From Sphingomonas sp. HITSZ_GF (GTDB taxonomy: Bacteria > Pseudomonadota > Alphaproteobacteria > Sphingomonadales > Sphingomonadaceae), in the NCBI RefSeq assembly GCF_029543155.1, contig NZ_JARQXA010000002.1, positions 1-64,000 of the forward strand: a stretch of 64,000 nt of DNA, read 5' to 3'. This document shows positions 1-8,566 of this stretch, one piece after another (positions within the stretch are counted from its first letter, which is position 1; each line of letters starts with the position of its first letter). Made by a program: the position numbers and the translations under genes. The notes under the pieces are model-generated. The model was given only the letters and a program-made list of their open reading frames with translations, ran no database searches and was not told the origin of the DNA.

Positions 1-402
1 GCCGACCTGGTCGGGCGCAAGCTGTCGATGGACAATGGCGGAACGCTGTTCGGCCTCCTCGCCGAGATGCGCGAGGATGCTGAGGACACCGGCCTTATCA
101 ACCTGATCGACGCCTGCGAGGACGTGGCACGCAACCTGCTCGCCAGCGAGGCCGACGACCGGCTTGCCGCCAGCTATCCATTCCTGACAATGCTCTCCAC
201 CGCGGTGTGCGGCTGGCTGATGGAAGCCTCGGGTCGCGCCGCCGCGCGCGGCGAGGGGGACCCTGCCTTCCGCAAGATGAAGCAGGCGGCCACAGCCTTC
301 TACGTCACGCAGATCGTCCCCGAAGCGATGGGGCTCAAGCCTGCCGCAATGGCCAAGGCGGAAATGCTCTACGCGATCGATGCCGAAGGCTTCGCCGCGT
401 AG
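1..402 (+). CDS. Acyl-CoA dehydrogenase, C-terminal fragment (cut by window edge)
   Basis: The frame is open from the first base to the TAG at 400-402, so these are the last 133 residues of a longer gene. The sequence is helical and alanine-rich. It resembles the C-terminal helical bundle and extension of long FadE-like acyl-CoA dehydrogenases (family length near 590-600 residues), which oxidise acyl-CoA to enoyl-CoA with FAD. Motif-like segments include GRAAARGEGDPAFRKMKQAA and a FYVTQIVPEA helix. The catalytic glutamate and FAD site would lie upstream, outside the window, so the substrate class cannot be judged. Confidence 0.7.
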   Translation, partial: ADLVGRKLSMDNGGTLFGLLAEMREDAEDTGLINLIDACEDVARNLLASEADDRLAASYPFLTMLSTAVCGWLMEASGRAAARGEGDPAFRKMKQAATAFYVTQIVPEAMGLKPAAMAKAEMLYAIDAEGFAA

Positions 403-418
403 AGCTTCCCCCTTTAAC

Positions 419-2017
419 TCATTTGCCCACCGGCCCCGAGGTTGCCGTCGGCGACGGGGTCGGGGTGCGGGTGGGCAGCGGCACGCGATCGCTGATCGCC
501 CACATCGAATCGGTCTTGAGCAGGCCGTTGAAGATGCGGTCGCTCTGCTCGAAGATGTCGAGCGGGCCCGGGCCGGGATTGGCGAGATAGCTCGAATTGC
601 CGTTGGGTGCCGCGGCGCGGTGATGGCAGTTCATGCAGTTGGTGCGGATCGGATGATCGGCCGCCAGCTCGATATAGGGGTTGTAGGCGACCGGCCAGGT
701 CGTGCCGCGGGGCACCGCCGAGATGCCATAGGTCGAGGTCATCAGATAATGGCGCCACGGCCCCGGCGCCTGCGCGGCCGGAATGTTGGGCCGGTTGGCG
801 GCATAGGGGCCGGCATCAGGCTTGTCATGCCACCAGACCGACTGGAAGGTCCACGCCCCCTGCTCCTTGGTGATCATGTGCATCGCGATCATCACCAGCT
901 GGTCGCCCGGCTGGAACATCCGGCCATAGGCCCAGTAAGCCGAGGCATCGAGGATCGCGCGGTCGCATGCGTCCATCGTCGTTAGGTCGGGCGTATAGTG
1001 GTAGAACTGGTCGGTCCCGACCACCGGCGCGCCCTTATAGACGTTCGGCCCCAGCGGCAGCGCATGCCACTTCACGCCGTGCAGGAAGCTCACCGATGCG
1101 GGCACCACCTGCGCCTGGGGCGTGGTGGTGAGCGCCACGGCGCGCGGCCACATGTTCATGTTCTCATAGCCGGCATATTGGCCGCGGTCGCTCTGCTGGT
1201 CGTCCCACACCGGCAGCGCGACGAAGCCGCCCTTGGGCACCGGCCACATCATCGGCTTGAGCACGATCGAATCGCTCGGCATCGCCGGGATCTCGGCTTG
1301 GCCCTGGCCCTGGGGCAGCATCGCCTGGAGCGTGGCGCTCTGGTAGAGCCCCTTGCCGCGGATCCAATCATAGGCGCCCTTGTTGTAGGTCACCCCGGCG
1401 ACCATGATATCGCCGTTGTTCTCGAAGGTCGGCCCGTCGGCGAGCGTCTGCAGCGACGATCCGGGGCCGGGCGGCTGGATGCACTGCGTCCTGGCGTAGC
1501 GCTTCAACACCTCGGCCGGCAGCGGATATTCGGGCGGATATTTGAAGTTGATCGGATCGGTGCCGTTCAGGAACTTGCGGACACGCATCGGCAGCGTCGG
1601 CGGGCCGGCGAGCGTGCCGCCGATCAGCGTCGTGCCATCCTCCGCAGTGATCGTCGCGCTGGGCGTGGGGCTCGGCAGCGGCGTGTTGCCGGCGTAGGCC
1701 TGGGTCGAGGTGCACCAGCTGCGCCACACCGGCTCGCTGCCCGCCGGGCTGTTGAGCGCGGCCCAGAGATACCAGCCATGCGTGCGCGCCCGCGCCTCGT
1801 CGCGCGCGGCCACCCATTTCTCGATCGTCCCCGCCGGCTGCGGATAGTCGAAATTGGCGGGGATCGGCGCCGGGTTGACGCAAACCTGCGGCGCGGCGCC
1901 GGCGGCGGTACCCGGCCCGGGCTGCTTCTCGGTACAGGCGACGATGCCGGCAAGCAAAGCTGCCACGGGCAGCAGCAACAGCGCCGGATTGTTCAGGCGC
2001 GCATCGAGTATAGCCAT
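419..2017 (-). CDS. Secreted lipoprotein with one c-type haem motif
   Basis: This protein of 532 residues starts at the ATG at 2017, which has a purine-rich AGGGGG five bases upstream; an in-frame start 33 bases further upstream lacks one. The N-terminus has a hydrophobic stretch ending in a lipobox (GIVAC), so it is probably a membrane-anchored periplasmic lipoprotein. A single CMNCHH motif (CXXCH, Cys461-Cys464-His465) near the C-terminus predicts one covalent haem c. The tail is Pro/Thr-rich. The long middle part carries no fold I recognise. It is convergent with the acyl-CoA dehydrogenase gene, with a 16-base gap. An oxidoreductase or electron-transfer role is likely, but the substrate is unknown. 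Confidence 0.75.
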   Translation of the reverse strand: MAILDARLNNPALLLLPVAALLAGIVACTEKQPGPGTAAGAAPQVCVNPAPIPANFDYPQPAGTIEKWVAARDEARARTHGWYLWAALNSPAGSEPVWRSWCTSTQAYAGNTPLPSPTPSATITAEDGTTLIGGTLAGPPTLPMRVRKFLNGTDPINFKYPPEYPLPAEVLKRYARTQCIQPPGPGSSLQTLADGPTFENNGDIMVAGVTYNKGAYDWIRGKGLYQSATLQAMLPQGQGQAEIPAMPSDSIVLKPMMWPVPKGGFVALPVWDDQQSDRGQYAGYENMNMWPRAVALTTTPQAQVVPASVSFLHGVKWHALPLGPNVYKGAPVVGTDQFYHYTPDLTTMDACDRAILDASAYWAYGRMFQPGDQLVMIAMHMITKEQGAWTFQSVWWHDKPDAGPYAANRPNIPAAQAPGPWRHYLMTSTYGISAVPRGTTWPVAYNPYIELAADHPIRTNCMNCHHRAAAPNGNSSYLANPGPGPLDIFEQSDRIFNGLLKTDSMWAISDRVPLPTRTPTPSPTATSGPVGK

Positions 2018-2118
2018 GGCATCCCCCTGCCGTTGGATGCTGCGCAACATACGCGCTTCGAGGGAATATCTTGCAGGCTATTGAAGCCGAATTGGTTTAA
2101 CCTGGAGCAAAGCGCCGA

Positions 2119-2418
2119 TCAGTTGTAGCGATTGCCGCCCGGGTCGGCGCGAAAGCCATTGTTTGCGCTGCCGCGGCAGCGCTCGTCCTCGGGATGCTTC
2201 TTGCAGAGCTTGCGCAGCTCCTTGCCCTCGCGCGCTTCCTTCTCGCGCATCTTGCGGCCGTAGTTGCGGTCGCTCTCGTCCTGGCTGGTCGTTGCCCAGT
2301 CGGCCGCCTGCGCGCCTGCCTTCACCGGCAGGGTGACGACGTCGACCATGGTCTTGGCGATGCAGCCGCCGCTGAGCAGCGGCAGCGCCGCAACGAAAGG
2401 CATCAGAAACCTACGCAT
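2119..2418 (-). CDS. Small lipoprotein of unknown function
   Basis: This 99-residue protein starts at the ATG at 2418. It has a short signal sequence with a lipobox (LSGGC), followed by a charged, soluble region rich in Arg, Lys and Glu (residues 40-85) and a short C-terminal tail. It lies 7 bases downstream of the phosphodiesterase gene on the same strand, so the two are probably co-transcribed. Similar tiny lipoproteins are common in sphingomonads, but no function is known to me. The longer frame starting at 2463 would overlap the neighbour and add an arginine-rich extension before the signal peptide, so the internal ATG is preferred. Confidence 0.7.
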   Translation of the reverse strand: MRRFLMPFVAALPLLSGGCIAKTMVDVVTLPVKAGAQAADWATTSQDESDRNYGRKMREKEAREGKELRKLCKKHPEDERCRGSANNGFRADPGGNRYN

Positions 2419-2425
2419 AAAATCT

Positions 2426-3499
2426 TCATCCCCCGGCGTGCGCGCGCGACCTCGCCGCCGCATCCCGCGCTTCTACACCAATATAGGGGAAATCGGTGAA
2501 GAAACCGTCCACGCCAAGACCGAGGAAATACAGGATTTCTTCTTTCAGGCGACCATGTTCCGCCGGATTTGCGCCGGAGCGGTAGCTGGGCAGGAGGAAG
2601 AAGTTCTCCGCCCGGAACGTCCAGGGATGCAGCTTCAGCCCCGCGGCATGCGCATCGGCGATCAGCGTGGTGGCGGGGCCGCTCACCGGCTGGATCATCG
2701 TCAGCTCGGGGCCGATGCCATAGGCGTAGGCGGCAATCGCCTTCAGCCCTTCGGGCGTGGTCATCGCCTTGTAGCTCTGTTGGGCATGGTCCGCCGGGCC
2801 GCCGATCCCGGCCATCAACTGGATCAGCCTCACCTTGGTCATCGTCCTGAGCCGCTTGAGGTTGTCCACCTCGAACGACTGGATGAACACCGGCGCATCG
2901 GCGCGGTCCCAGCCCGCTGCCTTGAGCGTGTCGACCAGGCGCTGCTCGAGCGGCAGGCCGATCGAGGCGAAATAGGTCGGATGCTTGGTCTCGGGATAGA
3001 TGCCGATCGTCCGGCCGGTCTCCTTTGACGCCTTCTTCGCGAGCGCGATCACCTCGTCGAGCGTCGGGATCTCGGCCTGGCCATCGTACTTCGTGTTATC
3101 CGGACGCAGCTTGGGCAGGCGCTCCTTCGCGCGCAGCGTCTTGAGTTCGGCGAGGGTGAAGTCCTCGGTGAACCAGCCCGTCATCATCTCGCCGTCGATC
3201 GTCTTGGTCGCCTTGCGGGCGGCGAACTCGGGATGGTCCGCGACATCGGTGGTCTCGGTGATGTTGTTCTCGTGCCGGGCGACGAGCACGCCGTCCCTGG
3301 TCGGCACCAGATCGGGCTCGATGAAATCGGCGCCCTGCTCGATCGCGCGGCTATAGGAGAGCAGCGTGTGCTCGGGGCGCTCCCCGCTGGCGCCACGATG
3401 CGCGATGACGATGGGCTTTTCCGGATGCATGGCATGACCTTGCCCCAGCGCGGCGCCCGGCACCATCAGCAACAGCGCGGCAATCAGCGATCTCGTCAC
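2426..3499 (-). CDS. glpQ: Glycerophosphodiester phosphodiesterase (GlpQ-type)
   Basis: Secreted enzyme of 357 residues that hydrolyses glycerophosphodiesters to glycerol-3-phosphate and an alcohol. A cleavable signal peptide (residues 1-20, ending ALGQG) is followed by the hallmark HRGASGERPEHTL, which supplies the catalytic histidine, and by FIEPDLVPTRDGVLVARHE, which supplies metal ligands and the second histidine. Length and the late TDFP motif fit periplasmic GlpQ of the GDPD/TIM-barrel family. It is the first gene of a two-gene unit with the small lipoprotein and is divergent from the XdhC-family gene, with about 60 bases between them. Confidence 0.92.
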   Translation of the reverse strand: MTRSLIAALLLMVPGAALGQGHAMHPEKPIVIAHRGASGERPEHTLLSYSRAIEQGADFIEPDLVPTRDGVLVARHENNITETTDVADHPEFAARKATKTIDGEMMTGWFTEDFTLAELKTLRAKERLPKLRPDNTKYDGQAEIPTLDEVIALAKKASKETGRTIGIYPETKHPTYFASIGLPLEQRLVDTLKAAGWDRADAPVFIQSFEVDNLKRLRTMTKVRLIQLMAGIGGPADHAQQSYKAMTTPEGLKAIAAYAYGIGPELTMIQPVSGPATTLIADAHAAGLKLHPWTFRAENFFLLPSYRSGANPAEHGRLKEEILYFLGLGVDGFFTDFPYIGVEARDAAARSRAHAGG

Positions 3500-3561
3500 G
3501 AAACTCTCCCTTCGTTACGGGGTTGGGCCTAGGCTGCTCATGTGACGGTTGCGAGGCGATG

Positions 3562-4473
3562 ATGGCGGATAATGACAGCGTGCTCGCGGCGGCCCGCGCC
3601 TGGAAGGGCGAACGGCTGGCGCTGGCCACCGTCGTATCGACCTGGGGATCGGCGCCGCGGCCGCGCGGCAGCCACATGCTTGTGCATGCCGATGGCCGGT
3701 TCGAGGGATCGGTGTCGGGCGGCTGCGTCGAGACCGACATCCTGCAGACCGCCGCCGAGGTGATCGACGGCGCACCGGCGACCGTGCGACACTATGGCGT
3801 CGCGGACCCGGCGGCCTGGGAAGTCGGGCTGCCTTGCGGAGGCGAGATTTCGGTGCTGGTGCAGCCAGTGTCGGACACCGGCTTTCCTCCCGCGCTGTTC
3901 GACGCGATCGATGCGGCGCGCGCCCGCGGGGAATCGCTCGATATCGGCACGGACCTGGCCAGCGGCCGCTCCGCCGCCGGCCCGGGCGCATTCGTCAACC
4001 GCTACGATCCGCCGCGCCGGCTGTTGATCGTCGGCGCCGTCCAGATCGCTCAGGCGCTGGCAGGCCTCGCGCGCGAGCTGGGCATCGCGACGACGATCAT
4101 CGACCCGCGGGAGAGATTCCTCACGCCCGAGCGTTTCCCCGGCGTGATCCTCGACGACCGATGGCCCGACGAGGCCGTGACCGCCCTGCAACCCGATCCC
4201 GCCACGGCCGTGGTGACGCTCAGCCACGATCCCAAGATCGACGATGCCGCGCTGATCGCCGCGCTGCGCGCGCCGGCCGGCTATGTCGCCGCGCTCGGGT
4301 CGCGCAAGAGCCACGCGGCGCGGCTGGAAAGGCTCGCCGCGCTGGGCTTCTCGGATGCCGATCTGGCGCGGATCGAAGGGCCGGCCGGGCTCGCCATCGG
4401 CGCGATCGGCCCGTCCGAGATCGCGCTATCCATTGCCGCAGCCATGGTGAAAACCTTCCATGCTCAAGCCTGA
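3562..4473 (+). CDS. XdhC/CoxI-family molybdenum-enzyme maturation protein
   Basis: Protein of 303 residues. Start chosen at the second of two adjacent ATGs (3562), five bases after a GAGG. The N-terminal XdhC_CoxI domain has TWGSAPRPRGSHM and GSVSGGCVE, and is followed by GLPCGGEI. A Rossmann-like C-terminal domain (LLIVGAVQIAQALAGLA, then GSRKSH) completes the two-domain XdhC arrangement. Family members load sulfurated molybdenum cofactor into xanthine dehydrogenase or CO-dehydrogenase-like hydroxylases. It overlaps the next gene (MocA-like) by 14 bases, which suggests translational coupling. No hydroxylase subunit gene is in the window. Confidence 0.9.
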   Translation: MADNDSVLAAARAWKGERLALATVVSTWGSAPRPRGSHMLVHADGRFEGSVSGGCVETDILQTAAEVIDGAPATVRHYGVADPAAWEVGLPCGGEISVLVQPVSDTGFPPALFDAIDAARARGESLDIGTDLASGRSAAGPGAFVNRYDPPRRLLIVGAVQIAQALAGLARELGIATTIIDPRERFLTPERFPGVILDDRWPDEAVTALQPDPATAVVTLSHDPKIDDAALIAALRAPAGYVAALGSRKSHAARLERLAALGFSDADLARIEGPAGLAIGAIGPSEIALSIAAAMVKTFHAQA

Positions 4474-5104
4474 CCAGGTCGCCCTGATCCTCCTCGCTGC
4501 CGGCCGCTCGCGCCGGTTCAACGACGGCGACAAGCTCGCCGAACCGTTCCTCGACAAGCCGCTCGCCTATCATGTCGTGACCGCGCTCTCGCACCTCCCC
4601 TTCAAGGCGCGGATCGCGGTGGTCTCGGATACCGCGCTGGACTTTGCCGCGCTCGGCTATGATGTGGTCGAGAACCCGGATCCCGCCGCCGGCCAGGCGC
4701 GCTCGCTTTGCCACGGAATCACCCGCGCCATCGAGCTGGGCTGCGACAATGTGCTCATTGCACTGGCGGACATGCCGCGCGTCACCGCCGCGCATATCCG
4801 CCGGATGATGGATGCCGCCGACGGCAATGCAACGATCGTCGCCTCCTCGGACGGCGTACGGCCGATGCCGCCGGCCCTGTTCGGCAAGGACCTGTTCCCC
4901 GAACTGCTCAGGCTCGAAGGCGACGAAGGCGCCCGCGAACTGATCAAGCGCGGGCATCATGTGATCGCCCCGCCCGCCGAACTGGTCGATATCGACACAC
5001 AGGACGACCTGCGCGAGCTGCGCGAACTCTATGGCCTGCGCACCGACGGGCTGCCCGAGCAGCCGCCCGCGCTCATTCGTGACGTAGCGCGTCGATCGGA
5101 TTGA
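4460..5104 (+). CDS. MocA-like molybdenum cofactor cytidylyltransferase / NTP transferase
   Basis: Protein of 214 residues with the nucleotidyltransferase fold. It has a LLAAGRSRRF nucleotide-binding motif at residues 11-20, a lysine in the GDKLAEP segment, and an ALADMP motif in mid-protein for metal binding. MocA-type enzymes attach CMP to molybdopterin for use in xanthine dehydrogenase-type hydroxylases, which fits the upstream overlapping XdhC-family gene. A role as another MobA-like NTP transferase cannot be excluded. The 3' end overlaps the convergent permease gene by 32 bases. Confidence 0.85.
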   Translation: MLKPDQVALILLAAGRSRRFNDGDKLAEPFLDKPLAYHVVTALSHLPFKARIAVVSDTALDFAALGYDVVENPDPAAGQARSLCHGITRAIELGCDNVLIALADMPRVTAAHIRRMMDAADGNATIVASSDGVRPMPPALFGKDLFPELLRLEGDEGARELIKRGHHVIAPPAELVDIDTQDDLRELRELYGLRTDGLPEQPPALIRDVARRSD

Positions 5105-6281
5105 GGCTCGCCGCGCGCCGCGCCGGGAAATAGCCGAACACCACGCCGATGATCGCCGAGATCGCAAAGGCGATCACGTTGATCTGGACGTCGAACAGGA
5201 AGGGCAGCGAGCCCAGCCACGACATCAGCGCCACCGCCATCTGCGCCAACAACAGCCCGATGATGCCGCCGAGCATCGAGAGCACCACCGCCTCAACGAG
5301 GAACTGCATCAGCACCTCGCTCGCCACCGCGCCGATGGCGAGGCGGATGCCGATCTCGCGCGTACGCTCGGTGACCGACACCAGCATGATGTTCATGATG
5401 CCGATGCCGCCGACGATCAGGCTGATTCCCGCCACCGCGGCAACGATCTGGGTGAGCAACGTCGTGGTGCCGGTGAGCGTCTGGCTGATCTGGGCGGTGT
5501 CGAAGATGTTGAAATCATCTTCCTTGCCGCCCGTTATCTGGCGGCGCTGGCGCAGCAGATCGGTGATCGAGGACTGGATCTGCGCGCTTTCATAGTCGGG
5601 ATCGGTACCGACCAGCATCAGGCGGATGTCGCGGTTGCCGGTGAAGCGGCGCTGGACCTGCTTGATCGGCATGATGATGACATCGTCCTGGTCGCCGCCG
5701 AAACCGGCCTGGCCGCGCGTCGAGAGCACGCCGATCACGTCGCACGAGACGCCGTTGACGCGGATCCGGTCGCCCACGGCGCTGCCGCCGCGGAACAGGT
5801 TGGTGCGCACGGTCCCACCGATGATGCACACCGCCTTGCCCGCCTGCTCCTCGATGCCGTTCCAGTAGCGCCCCTCGACCAGCGGCCAGGGCTGGACCTT
5901 GAAATAGTCACTGGTGGTGCCGTTGATCGTCGTCGACCAGTTGGCGCCGTTATAGATCACCGTCGCGGTCGACTGCGCCTGGGGGGCGACAGCGCTTACG
6001 CCGGTAATCTGCTGGCGGATCGCCTGGACATCCTCTTCCTTGAAGTCCGGCGGGCGCGGCCCGCCGCCGCCGCGGCCGAAGCCCTGGCCCGGGCGGATCT
6101 GGAGGATGTTTGTGCCGAGCGCCGAGATCTGCTGCTGCACCGCCGCCGTGGTCGCCTTGCCGAGCGTGACCATGGTGACCACCGCCGCGACGCCGATGAT
6201 GATGCCGAGCGCGGTCAGGATCGAGCGCAGCTTGTGGCGCAGGATCGAGCGGATCGCGAGGATGAAGGTGGTGCCGAACAT
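5073..6281 (-). CDS. MacB-like ABC transporter permease (FtsX domain)
   Basis: Integral inner-membrane protein of 402 residues. One N-terminal membrane helix (residues 18-40, including LRSILTALGIIIGV) is followed by a large periplasmic MacB-PCD domain, with a glycine-rich GFGRGGGGPRPP stretch near residue 70. Three C-terminal membrane helices follow (about 275-390), containing the FtsX signature near SVTERTREIGIR. In classical MacB the ATPase and permease are fused; here they are two genes. It is the last gene of the adaptor-ATPase-permease set and probably exports peptides, lipoproteins or amphiphiles. Confidence 0.92.
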   Translation of the reverse strand: MFGTTFILAIRSILRHKLRSILTALGIIIGVAAVVTMVTLGKATTAAVQQQISALGTNILQIRPGQGFGRGGGGPRPPDFKEEDVQAIRQQITGVSAVAPQAQSTATVIYNGANWSTTINGTTSDYFKVQPWPLVEGRYWNGIEEQAGKAVCIIGGTVRTNLFRGGSAVGDRIRVNGVSCDVIGVLSTRGQAGFGGDQDDVIIMPIKQVQRRFTGNRDIRLMLVGTDPDYESAQIQSSITDLLRQRRQITGGKEDDFNIFDTAQISQTLTGTTTLLTQIVAAVAGISLIVGGIGIMNIMLVSVTERTREIGIRLAIGAVASEVLMQFLVEAVVLSMLGGIIGLLLAQMAVALMSWLGSLPFLFDVQINVIAFAISAIIGVVFGYFPARRAASLNPIDALRHE

Positions 6282-6290
6282 TACTTCTGC

Positions 6291-6386
6291 TCCCCTTCCG
6301 CTTGCGGGAGGGGTCGGGGGAGGGGCTGAACGGATACGGCGAGAGACAGGCCCTCCCCTAACCCCTCCCGCAAGCGGAAGGGGGGC
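6291..6386. repeat. Paired inverted repeat, CCCTCCCGCTTGCGGGAGGGG family
   Basis: Two arms of about 38 bases face each other across a short spacer. Each arm holds a palindromic core (ttccgcttgcgggagggg on the left, cccctcccgcaagcggaagg on the right) followed by a G-run or C-run. The unit can fold as two small hairpins or one long one. It sits between the ATPase and permease genes of an operon, so it is transcribed and may affect mRNA stability. A related pair is at 49899-50001. Confidence 0.85.
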
Positions 6387-6414
6387 AAGAAGGGCGAGAA
6401 GGCAGCGCGCGCAC

Positions 6415-7143
6415 TCATGCCACGACCTCCCCCTGGTGGTGGCTCGCCTCGATCCGCTCGACCAGCCCGTCCTTGAAATGGATGATCGTGCGCGCGAACG
6501 CCGCCATGTCGGGCTCGTGCGTGACCATCAGCACGGTGATGCCGCTCGTCTTGTTGAGATCGGTGAGCAGCTGCATGATCTCCACCGAGCGCTCGCTGTC
6601 GAGATTGCCGGTCGGCTCGTCGGCAAGCAGCACGTCGGGATTGGTGACGATCGCCCGGGCAATCGCGACGCGCTGCTGCTGGCCGCCCGAAAGCTCGCCG
6701 GGGGTGTGATCCCACCACTCCTTCAGCCCGACCTTGTCGAGCGCCGCCATCGCCGCCTCGCGCCGCTCCTTCTTGGGATCGCCGCGATAGAGCAGGGGCA
6801 GCTCGACATTCTCCAGCGCCGAGGTGCGCGCGAGCAGGTTGAAGCCCTGGAAGACGAAGCCGAGATACTTCCGCCGGAGCAGCGCCCGCTGATCGCGCTC
6901 GAGCTTCTCGACATGGACGCCCTTGAACAGGAACTCGCCCGCGCTCGGCACGTCGAGACAGCCCAGGATGTTCATCGTGGTCGACTTGCCCGAACCCGAC
7001 GGCCCCATCACCGCGACGAAATCGCCGGCGTTGATATCCAGATCGACGCCCTTCAGCGCCTGGAAGGCCGTGGCGCCCGCGCCATAGGTCTTCACGACCT
7101 TGCGGAGCTGGATCAGCGGCGCGCCCGCATCACTGGCCGCCAC
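6415..7143 (-). CDS. MacB/LolD-type ABC transporter ATP-binding protein
   Basis: ATPase of 242 residues. Walker A is GPSGSGKST (Lys53), the signature is LSGGQQQR (near 150), Walker B is VLLADEPTG (near 170), and the switch histidine is in VTHEPD. The sequence closely follows the MacB/LolD/YknY group that powers mechanotransmission transporters. The gene overlaps the upstream adaptor gene by 14 bases. It is separated from the permease gene downstream by a paired repeat of about 100 bases. Confidence 0.95.
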   Translation of the reverse strand: MAASDAGAPLIQLRKVVKTYGAGATAFQALKGVDLDINAGDFVAVMGPSGSGKSTTMNILGCLDVPSAGEFLFKGVHVEKLERDQRALLRRKYLGFVFQGFNLLARTSALENVELPLLYRGDPKKERREAAMAALDKVGLKEWWDHTPGELSGGQQQRVAIARAIVTNPDVLLADEPTGNLDSERSVEIMQLLTDLNKTSGITVLMVTHEPDMAAFARTIIHFKDGLVERIEASHHQGEVVA

Positions 7144-8566
7144 GCTGACCTCCCGAACCGCCGCCCGAGCTGCCGCCCTGGCGCCGCTGACCGCTCTGGC
7201 GCTTCTGGCCCGAGCCGTTGCCGGCGAGCTGGCCGGTGATCACCTTGTCGCCCGGCTTCAGATTGCCGCCGGTGACTTCGGTGACGCTGCCGTCGGTGTC
7301 GCCGGTGGTGACCTCCACTGCCTGCGGCTTGCCTTCGGCATCGAGGATATAGACGGTCTGCGTGCCCGCCTGGCCGCCCTTGGCCTGCTTCTCGGCACCG
7401 CCCTGCCCGGCTGCGCCGCGGCGCCTGCCGCCACGCGGCACCAATGCACCGGCGATCCCACCAGAGCTGCTCGCGCTCGGGCTAGGCGTCGCAGCCGGCG
7501 TGAAGCGCAGCGCCGCATTGGGCACGAGCAGCACGTTCGGCTTGGACTTTGTGACGATCTCCGCCGTCGCGGTCATGCCCGGGCGGAGCTGCTGGTCGGC
7601 ATTGGCGACGCTCAGCATCGCTGCATAGGAAACCACGCCGGTCGAGGTGCTCGACGTGGTCGAGCTGCTGCTGCTCGACGAGGACGAGGTGGAAACGGTC
7701 TGGTTCGAGCCGAGGTCGACGCGGGTGATCGTCGCCGGGAAGGTCTTGCCCGGGAAGGCATCGACGGTGAAGCTCGCGAGCTGGCCTTGCTTGACCGAGC
7801 CGACATCGGCTTCGTCGATCGCGACTTCGAGCTCCATCGACGAGAGATCCTCGGCGATGACGAACAGCACCGGCGCATTGAGCGAGGACGCCACCGTCTG
7901 GCCCGGCTCGATCTGGCGGACGAGCACCACGCCGTTGACCGGCGAGCGGATGACTGCCTTTGCGCGCTGGGTCTTGGCCGTCGACAGCTCGGCACGCTGG
8001 GCGACGACATTGGCCTGGCTCGAGCGCAGCGTAGCGACCGCGCGCTGATAATCGGCGCGCGCCTGCTCCATCTCGACCTTGGCGGGCACCTTGCCGCCCG
8101 ACAGGCGGCTGACTTCCTCGAGCCGGTTGAGATTGGCCTGGTTCTGCGCCACCGTCGCCTGGTTCTGCGCCACCAGCGCTTCCTGCGCGGCAAGCTGTGC
8201 GGCGCTCTGCTTGATCTGGTCGTCGAGGTTGGCAGTATCGAGCAACGCGAGCGGCTGGTCCTTCACCACCCGGTCGTTGACGTCGACCAGCACGGTGCGG
8301 ATCAGGCCCGAAAGCTCCGAGCCGACCTGCACCTCGTTGGTCGGCGCCAGCTTGCCAGTGGCCGAGACGGTGACCGTCAGGTTGCCGCGATCGACTTGCT
8401 CGGTGGCATATTTGGTTTCCTTGCTGGTGCCGAACAGGTTCCAGGCGAGCAGGACCACCAGCAGCACGCCGATCGCGATGAGGCCCCATTTCAGCCAACG
8501 GCGCCACCACGGGCGCGGCGGCGTGCCCAGGAAATCGTCGAGATTCTGGTTGGGATCAGTTGCCAT
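7130..8566 (-). CDS. MacA-like periplasmic adaptor (membrane fusion protein)
   Basis: Protein of 478 residues. One N-terminal membrane anchor (residues 27-46) is followed by a barrel-sandwich hybrid half (GNLTVTVSATGKLAP), an alpha-helical hairpin (about 112-205, rich in Ala and Gln), the second half of the lipoyl-like domain (VIRSPVNGVVLVRQIEPGQ), and beta-barrel and membrane-proximal domains. It bridges the MacB-like permease and the NodT-type outer-membrane channel encoded next to it. Odd features are an uninterrupted Ser/Thr tract at residues 292-309 and a Gly/Gln/Arg-rich C-terminal tail. It overlaps the upstream gene by 11 bases. Confidence 0.92.
   Translation of the reverse strand: MATDPNQNLDDFLGTPPRPWWRRWLKWGLIAIGVLLVVLLAWNLFGTSKETKYATEQVDRGNLTVTVSATGKLAPTNEVQVGSELSGLIRTVLVDVNDRVVKDQPLALLDTANLDDQIKQSAAQLAAQEALVAQNQATVAQNQANLNRLEEVSRLSGGKVPAKVEMEQARADYQRAVATLRSSQANVVAQRAELSTAKTQRAKAVIRSPVNGVVLVRQIEPGQTVASSLNAPVLFVIAEDLSSMELEVAIDEADVGSVKQGQLASFTVDAFPGKTFPATITRVDLGSNQTVSTSSSSSSSSSTTSSTSTGVVSYAAMLSVANADQQLRPGMTATAEIVTKSKPNVLLVPNAALRFTPAATPSPSASSSGGIAGALVPRGGRRRGAAGQGGAEKQAKGGQAGTQTVYILDAEGKPQAVEVTTGDTDGSVTEVTGGNLKPGDKVITGQLAGNGSGQKRQSGQRRQGGSSGGGSGGQRGGQ

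Noticed and set aside
2419..2463. Longer start of the small lipoprotein gene at 2463
   Set aside because: It would place 15 basic residues before the signal peptide and overlap the glpQ stop.
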